Origin: Rhabditoides inermis
Lineage: Eukaryota; Nematoda; Chromadorea; Rhabditida; Rhabditidae
Assembly: GCA_963966185.1 (NCBI GenBank)
Contig: CAWZYM010000129.1
Span: 62,001-126,000 of the forward strand
Length of the DNA: 64,000 nucleotides
Reading direction: 5' to 3'
This document shows positions 61,801 to 64,000 of the stretch, piece by piece (position 1 is the stretch's first letter; each line of letters opens with the position of its first letter). The notes beneath the pieces are model-generated. The model was not told where the DNA came from. It did no database searches and was given only the letters and a program-made list of their open reading frames with translations. The translations under genes and the position numbers were made by a program.

Positions 61801-63261
61801 CACTGCGCATTTCAACAAGTTAGAATAAATGAGGTTATCGGTTGTAAAATGAGTTGTATGAGTCAAACAAAATAACAACGTCTTCTAACAAACAATATGA
61901 ATGATTATAACGTATATACAACATAAACATATACGAAAAAACAAGTAAACTTCGAAATAAACTGCAATCAACGGAAATATCAGCTGATCAGCTGATCACC
62001 GCTTATATACACAATGCTTTATTACAACACCGAAACCGGAAAAAGATCCAATCGCTCAAAAGATCAGTAAATGCCAGAAGTGCGAAATAAAAACAGTAAT
62101 TTCATCGTTGTCTGTACTATCGTAGTAAAATAACAATTTTGTATTTATTTTTAAAATAATTATTTTTCAAAGAACATAGGGTCATTGGACTGCTAAATTT
62201 GACAATAATATCATATTACAATGTGAACAAATTTGAGAAAAATAAATTTAGAGTGGTATATTCCTTTAATTACTTTCTACACAAATAGCGAAATAAAGGC
62301 AAAACCATTGCAAATCAGGTGATGTCATGTTAGATACTCCAGAACGCCCCCCCCCCCCTCAACATTTCAGTAATTTGGCAAAAAACAATACAATACGTTT
62401 CAATACCAATGCAAATCCACAACTCGGGAGTAATAGTCAATGTTCAGTATGAACAGATGTCAAAAATAACCCCTAACCCACCCCCGCATCGTGACTGCCT
62501 GCCAGTCTGTCGACCAGCTGCACGAGTGTGCGCACAGTCTTCCCATCCGACGACGGGGCCAGCTCGGAGATGACCCGGCACTGCTCGGACACGGACAGCG
62601 GCTGGAGAGGATACAGATTGAAAATGATGGAAAATGGTACACTAGCAGATACATACTACATACAGATACATACGCCACTGGATCAATGAATGATACATGA
62701 TAGAATAAACGAGAACTGGAGATATAGAAGACTGCTCAGAGACAGACAGCGGCTGGAGGGGACAAAGATAATGAACCATATTGCATTAGCATAATATGGT
62801 AATATCATAACATTCTTACCAATTAGAAAGGATTGAATTCACAGAGAAAGAGACTGCAAACAATGTAGAAAATGGAAAATCTACGTTTCATAAAGAACTC
62901 ATACACTTCAAAATTAAAAGATGAATTAATGTGTTGACACATAGTCCATCATTCAATCAAATCCTCCCAAATGTAAACACCGCACGACTGTCATGTACAA
63001 TATCCATAACAGACTAACATACAATAAGCCTCTCACGATCACCCAGGGGCAGTATCTCTACTGAGGGACACACCAACGCCCCACTGCCCTCATCAGTCTC
63101 CTTCTATCACTCCCTTCCCCCCTCCTGCACCCACCTTCATGGTGACCCAGGGCAGGAGTGCCATGACCGGCTCGTTCATCCACCGGTGGCCGTCCGCCGC
63201 CTTCGCAGCCGAGTCACCCACCAACACCACGCGGAACGACGCGGGGATGCGGTACACGCCT
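42119..63261 (-). CDS. VWA8: VWA8 gene (AAA+ / von Willebrand A domain protein 8), main copy, 5' part not in window
   Basis: VWA8 is a large AAA+ ATPase-like protein with a C-terminal VWA domain; in animals it is mitochondrial. About 35 minus-strand exons can be chained by GT/AG borders and by order of similarity to animal VWA8. Visible landmarks are a Walker A loop GNQGVGKNK (57,606-57,695), a Walker B stretch LVVDEAD (56,701-56,792), the RPGFPFLGND segment (55,841-55,898), the glycine-rich DPDNTPHVGG segment (44,880-44,980), a MIDAS motif DVSGS (43,473-43,565) and the conserved C-terminal end (stop at 42,119-42,121). The first exon seen matches roughly residue 600 of the human protein, so the first AAA module and most of the second are missing from the window. 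Introns hold a LINE, CT arrays and several TIR elements. This is the only copy in the window without an obvious break in its exon series. Parts are given in the next three entries. Confidence 0.93.
44795..44890 (-). repeat. Minisatellite made of a VWA8 5' splice site
   Basis: The exon 44,980-44,880 ends TTCAG before GTGGGG. The intron then repeats blocks of the type GGACCATTCAG|GTGGGG four to five times in about 90 bp (on the plus strand, CCCCACCTGAATGGTCC). Each block recreates an exon end with its donor. A further copy occurs near 44,722-44,732. Confidence 0.8.
46560..54423 (-). CDS. VWA8: VWA8 part 2: middle region between AAA module 3 and the VWA domain
   Basis: Exons in transcription order: 54,423-54,360 (LDNPTRESEMDML), 52,733-52,602 (YPYSTRELVN), 52,089-51,972 (SVVRNVFDFDEY), 51,752-51,694 (SVYLAKRYQLP), 49,794-49,720, 49,647-49,576, 49,453-49,391 (WHIPLADVNIV), 49,156-49,082, 48,999-48,938, 48,464-48,413, 48,105-48,018 (NTLLLLDPSTRVLQ), 47,781-47,642, 47,544-47,458, 47,164-47,050, 46,936-46,875 and 46,661-46,560. 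Some exons follow animal VWA8 closely. Others (49.7, 47.7 and 47.1 kb) are recognisable mainly by position, length and phase, so their limits are less certain. The large introns carry the LINE copy and the CT array (54,440-55,820), the hAT-like and Harbinger-like elements (50.1-51.5 kb) and a TA array (48.8 kb). Confidence 0.85.
48779..48849. repeat. (TA)n microsatellite
   Basis: About 70 bp of TA in the VWA8 intron between exons 48,999-48,938 and 48,464-48,413. Confidence 0.98.
50090..50596. mobile_element. hAT-like MITE (507 bp)
   Basis: Ends TAGTGTTTGGACCAAWTTA are inverted repeats. Outside them are perfect 8-bp target duplicates TATGCACT (50,082-50,089 and 50,597-50,604). The 8-bp duplication and a YAGNG-type terminus are typical of the hAT superfamily. 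The interior is largely repeated CCAGAAATTTCTGG and AATGACCGGCCAAAATAAA words that can fold extensively. It has no ORF and lies in a VWA8 intron. Confidence 0.88.
50631..51473. mobile_element. Harbinger-like non-autonomous TIR element (843 bp)
   Basis: Inverted ends of about 94 bp starting CAAGGAGTGTCGTTTAGGTC differ at roughly one position, with TAA outside on both sides (50,628-50,630 and 51,474-51,476). A TAA/TTA duplication is usual for PIF/Harbinger elements; no transposase is present. The interior has AATCAATCAATC repeats, degenerate copies of the end word AGGTCACAGAAGCCGA (about 51,110-51,140) and a tRNA-like stretch. It lies in a VWA8 intron, 34 bp from the hAT-like MITE. Confidence 0.8.
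51209..51272 (-). ncRNA. tRNA-Asp-like segment in Harbinger-like element
   Basis: On the minus strand, TGGCCTAGTGGGTAGAGCG fits a D-arm/A box. GCCGT-CTGTCAA-GCGGC forms an anticodon stem-loop with GTC (Asp), and AGGTTCGCTCTCC fits a B box. The acceptor and T stems do not pair well. It is probably a tRNA-derived module, not a tRNA gene. Confidence 0.5.
52894..54178 (+). pseudogene. LINE reverse transcriptase fragment, copy 2
   Basis: This is the counterpart of the 799-2,083 fragment in the main VWA8 copy, with the same truncations and the same ATGA frame break at 53,543-53,546. Few substitutions are visible between them, for example Thr to Lys in the CLTGK region and Phe to Leu after LRHE. 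It lies antisense in the intron between VWA8 exons 54,360-54,423 and 52,602-52,733. Because the frame break is shared, it predates the duplication of this segment. Confidence 0.85.
54437..55819. repeat. CT-rich (polypyrimidine) array in VWA8 intron, copy 2
   Basis: The same array as at 2,339-4,110 in the main VWA8 copy, but about 390 bases shorter. It has the same cassette order at its edges and a different number of internal cassettes. It is bounded by VWA8 exons 54,360-54,423 and 55,841-55,898. The length difference is what unequal exchange or slippage in a tandem array would give. Confidence 0.95.
55841..63261 (-). CDS. VWA8: VWA8 part 1: end of AAA module 2 and AAA module 3
   Basis: Exons in transcription order: 63,261-63,135 (VYRIPASFRV, end of the second AAA module), 62,601-62,482, 59,052-58,954 (LVHMSKRD), 58,768-58,672 (LSRFLPAITR), 58,263-58,133 (MVPDVLFYDNQQ, preceded by a Gly/Ala-rich linker), 57,695-57,606 (Walker A GNQGVGKNK), 57,358-57,300 (DRFLHLINRP), 57,121-57,041, 56,792-56,701 (Walker B VVDEADKAP), 56,107-55,999 (SDGRRI and MIMLANR) and 55,898-55,841 (RPGFPFLGND). 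Codons split over introns rejoin properly, for example CG|G giving the Arg before PGFPF. One exon is probably missed between 58,672 and 58,263, around 58.5 kb. The 59,052-62,482 intron holds a 3-kb TTAA-flanked element. Confidence 0.92.
60037..60832 (+). pseudogene. Decayed multi-exon gene fragment inside the TTAA element
   Basis: Exon-like pieces with splice borders: 60,037-60,135 (LLNNLEKMKER), 60,212-60,320 (AAEDAVAQFKETAAWLSAK, preceded by an in-frame stop), about 60,404-60,513 (DNVKHVLRVSAHKENVK after a frame change), 60,558-60,660 (EMIIEVKGVGHTSMRYGIS, ANVFRECAKKVM) and about 60,721-60,832 (LHDKSLTQWEIEYIPLA, stop). Stops and frame changes show that it is dead. I do not recognise the family. 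Confidence 0.5.
61010..61580 (-). pseudogene. Decayed gene fragment (minus) inside the TTAA element
   Basis: Pieces reading RLVKLIHHRNTYKDKLQ (about 61,490-61,430), DHLQMRTKYLLMQHNKHVN (about 61,270-61,210, just after an in-frame TAG) and GRGRDLALWDDEPDYDKS (about 61,135-61,080), joined by intron-like gaps with GT/AG borders. The family is unknown. The stop argues for a pseudogene. Confidence 0.4.
62266..63134. other. VWA8 introns around exon 62,482-62,601
   Basis: Apart from the exon, this holds a C-run (62,347-62,358), a partial duplicate of the exon start (GACAGCGGCTGGAGGG near 62,746) and AT-rich sequence. Nothing else is supported. Confidence 0.4.
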
Positions 63262-63519
63262 CTGAAAAATGAGAATACTTGACATTCCAAAACAACGTCT
63301 AATGCAAAACTATCAGCATCACTGCCTTTCTCCACCCAACCACTCCGCGAAGCACAAATCTGGCGGAACTGGCGGAACCGCGGAACATTCTCTGGGCGCA
63401 TTTCCCTATCGCCCCCATCTCCCTGCCCCAGTCTAGCCCGTCCGTCCTTCCCCTCCCTCCTCGCCTCCCTCCCCTCCCCCCTTCCATTCCACGTCGCGGC
63501 GCGCGCCCCACCCGGCGGC

Positions 63520-64000
63520 ATGTCACAGGAAGATGGGGGAGCAGAAGTCAGTCGGGCAACGCCCAACTCTCTTTCCATCCAACACCCACATCCACATCCT
63601 ACTTTTGAGAATCGAAAATTGAGATTCATCTTCTTGTTTCTTGTCTCCCTTCACATATTGTATTTGTTTCAGAAACCACGGGTGGACATGAAGAACTCTG
63701 TCTACATATCGGCCACGGTGCGTCTCCTCCCGTCTCCCCCGTCTCTCCCGTCTCTCCTGTCTCCCCTGTCTGTCCACCCCACTCCGTTCCAGGTCGACGA
63801 CAACCCACCCACCAAGGACAACTCCGAGTCGGGCAGTCTGCGCGGTCACGACGGCGGACCCAAGATGGAGCTGTCCAAGGACCAGATCAAGAAGATGGTG
63901 CGACTACTGTACATGTTGTACCATACCGTCCCCTTGCAGCGCCACCGACTTCCGGAGAACAACGGCAAGGTCAAGGGCTCGACGCGATCCAAAGACAAGG
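63520..64000 (+). CDS. Plus-strand ORF running off the window, product unknown
   Basis: An open frame from the ATG at 63,520 to the window end. It contains a hydrophobic run FIFLFLVSLHILYLF (about residues 37-50) and hydrophilic sequence (KDNSESGSLRGHDGGPK, ELSKDQIKKM). Alternatively, three exons (63,673-63,717, 63,793-63,897, from 63,940) are separated by introns of 75 and 42 bp with good GT/AG borders; both putative introns are multiples of three and lack stops, so the sequence cannot decide. It points away from VWA8 and starts about 260 bp from its first visible exon. I do not recognise it. Confidence 0.45.
   Translation, partial: MSQEDGGAEVSRATPNSLSIQHPHPHPTFENRKLRFIFLFLVSLHILYLFQKPRVDMKNSVYISATVRLLPSPPSLPSLLSPLSVHPTPFQVDDNPPTKDNSESGSLRGHDGGPKMELSKDQIKKMVRLLYMLYHTVPLQRHRLPENNGKVKGSTRSKDK

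Larger units (their letters stand above)
59226..62265. mobile_element. 3.0-kb TTAA-flanked TIR element in VWA8 intron, carrying gene-like exons
   Basis: Ends AGGRATATACCACTCWAAAT are inverted (about 22 bp, two mismatches) and flanked by TTAA (59,222-59,225 and 62,266-62,269). The interior contains a decayed plus-strand multi-exon gene (about 60,037-60,832) and a minus-strand fragment (about 61,580-61,010), described separately. A T-arm-like GGGG-TTCGACT-CCCC lies near 61,785 (minus). No transposase is recognised. An alternative is that the two ends belong to two separate short elements. Confidence 0.6.

Overview
The window is animal nuclear DNA, probably from a small-bodied invertebrate. Coding sequence is cut into exons of about 50-150 bases with GT/AG borders and mostly short introns. 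The space between exons is filled with CT, CA and TA microsatellites, retroelements and terminal-inverted-repeat (TIR) elements. One intron contains repeated 'TTACTGTA' strings, which recall nematodes, but the sequence does not fix the phylum. I see no prokaryotic operon, rRNA gene or CRISPR array. Exon calls come from splice borders, phase and remembered protein families; no database search was run.

The backbone is a long minus-strand VWA8 gene (AAA+ ATPase with a C-terminal von Willebrand A domain; mitochondrial in other animals). About 35 exons run from 63,261 down to a stop at 42,119, from the end of the second AAA module through the third AAA module to the VWA domain. Exons for roughly the first third of the protein are not in the window, and a plus-strand ORF lies where they would be expected.

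Pieces of this locus recur. Block A (1-6,972, minus) repeats 52,096 to about 58,470. Block B (6,973-8,053, minus) repeats 43,253-44,334. A/B is the junction expected from tandem duplication of an internal VWA8 segment. Block C (18,978-24,752, plus) is an inverted copy of 48,166-41,945; it has lost about 1.7 kb carrying seven exons, gained a 1.2-kb palindromic element, and is joined at its 5' side to a broken ETFDH pseudogene (17.06-18.98 kb). A further basic-tailed gene fragment follows at 24.96-25.38 kb.

From 26.28 to about 41.7 kb is a plus-strand multi-exon gene that I do not recognise, with a hydrophobic N-terminus and many exons in compatible phase. It converges on the VWA8 3' end.

Mobile elements: a nearly intact Ty3/Gypsy-type LTR element (8,106-16,054, minus) whose single 1,687-residue polyprotein has no recognisable integrase but ends in an unassigned region and a glycine/arginine tail; a 1.3-kb GC-rich insertion inside its 5' LTR; LINE reverse-transcriptase fragments; a 3.6-kb CACTA-like palindrome whose empty site is elsewhere in the window; an hAT-like MITE with an 8-bp target duplication; a Harbinger-like element with TAA duplication; three TTAA-flanked TIR elements; and a 1.2-kb foldback element holding two 73-nt tRNA-like segments. 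Several TIR elements carry tRNA-like cores, the least expected recurring pattern here.
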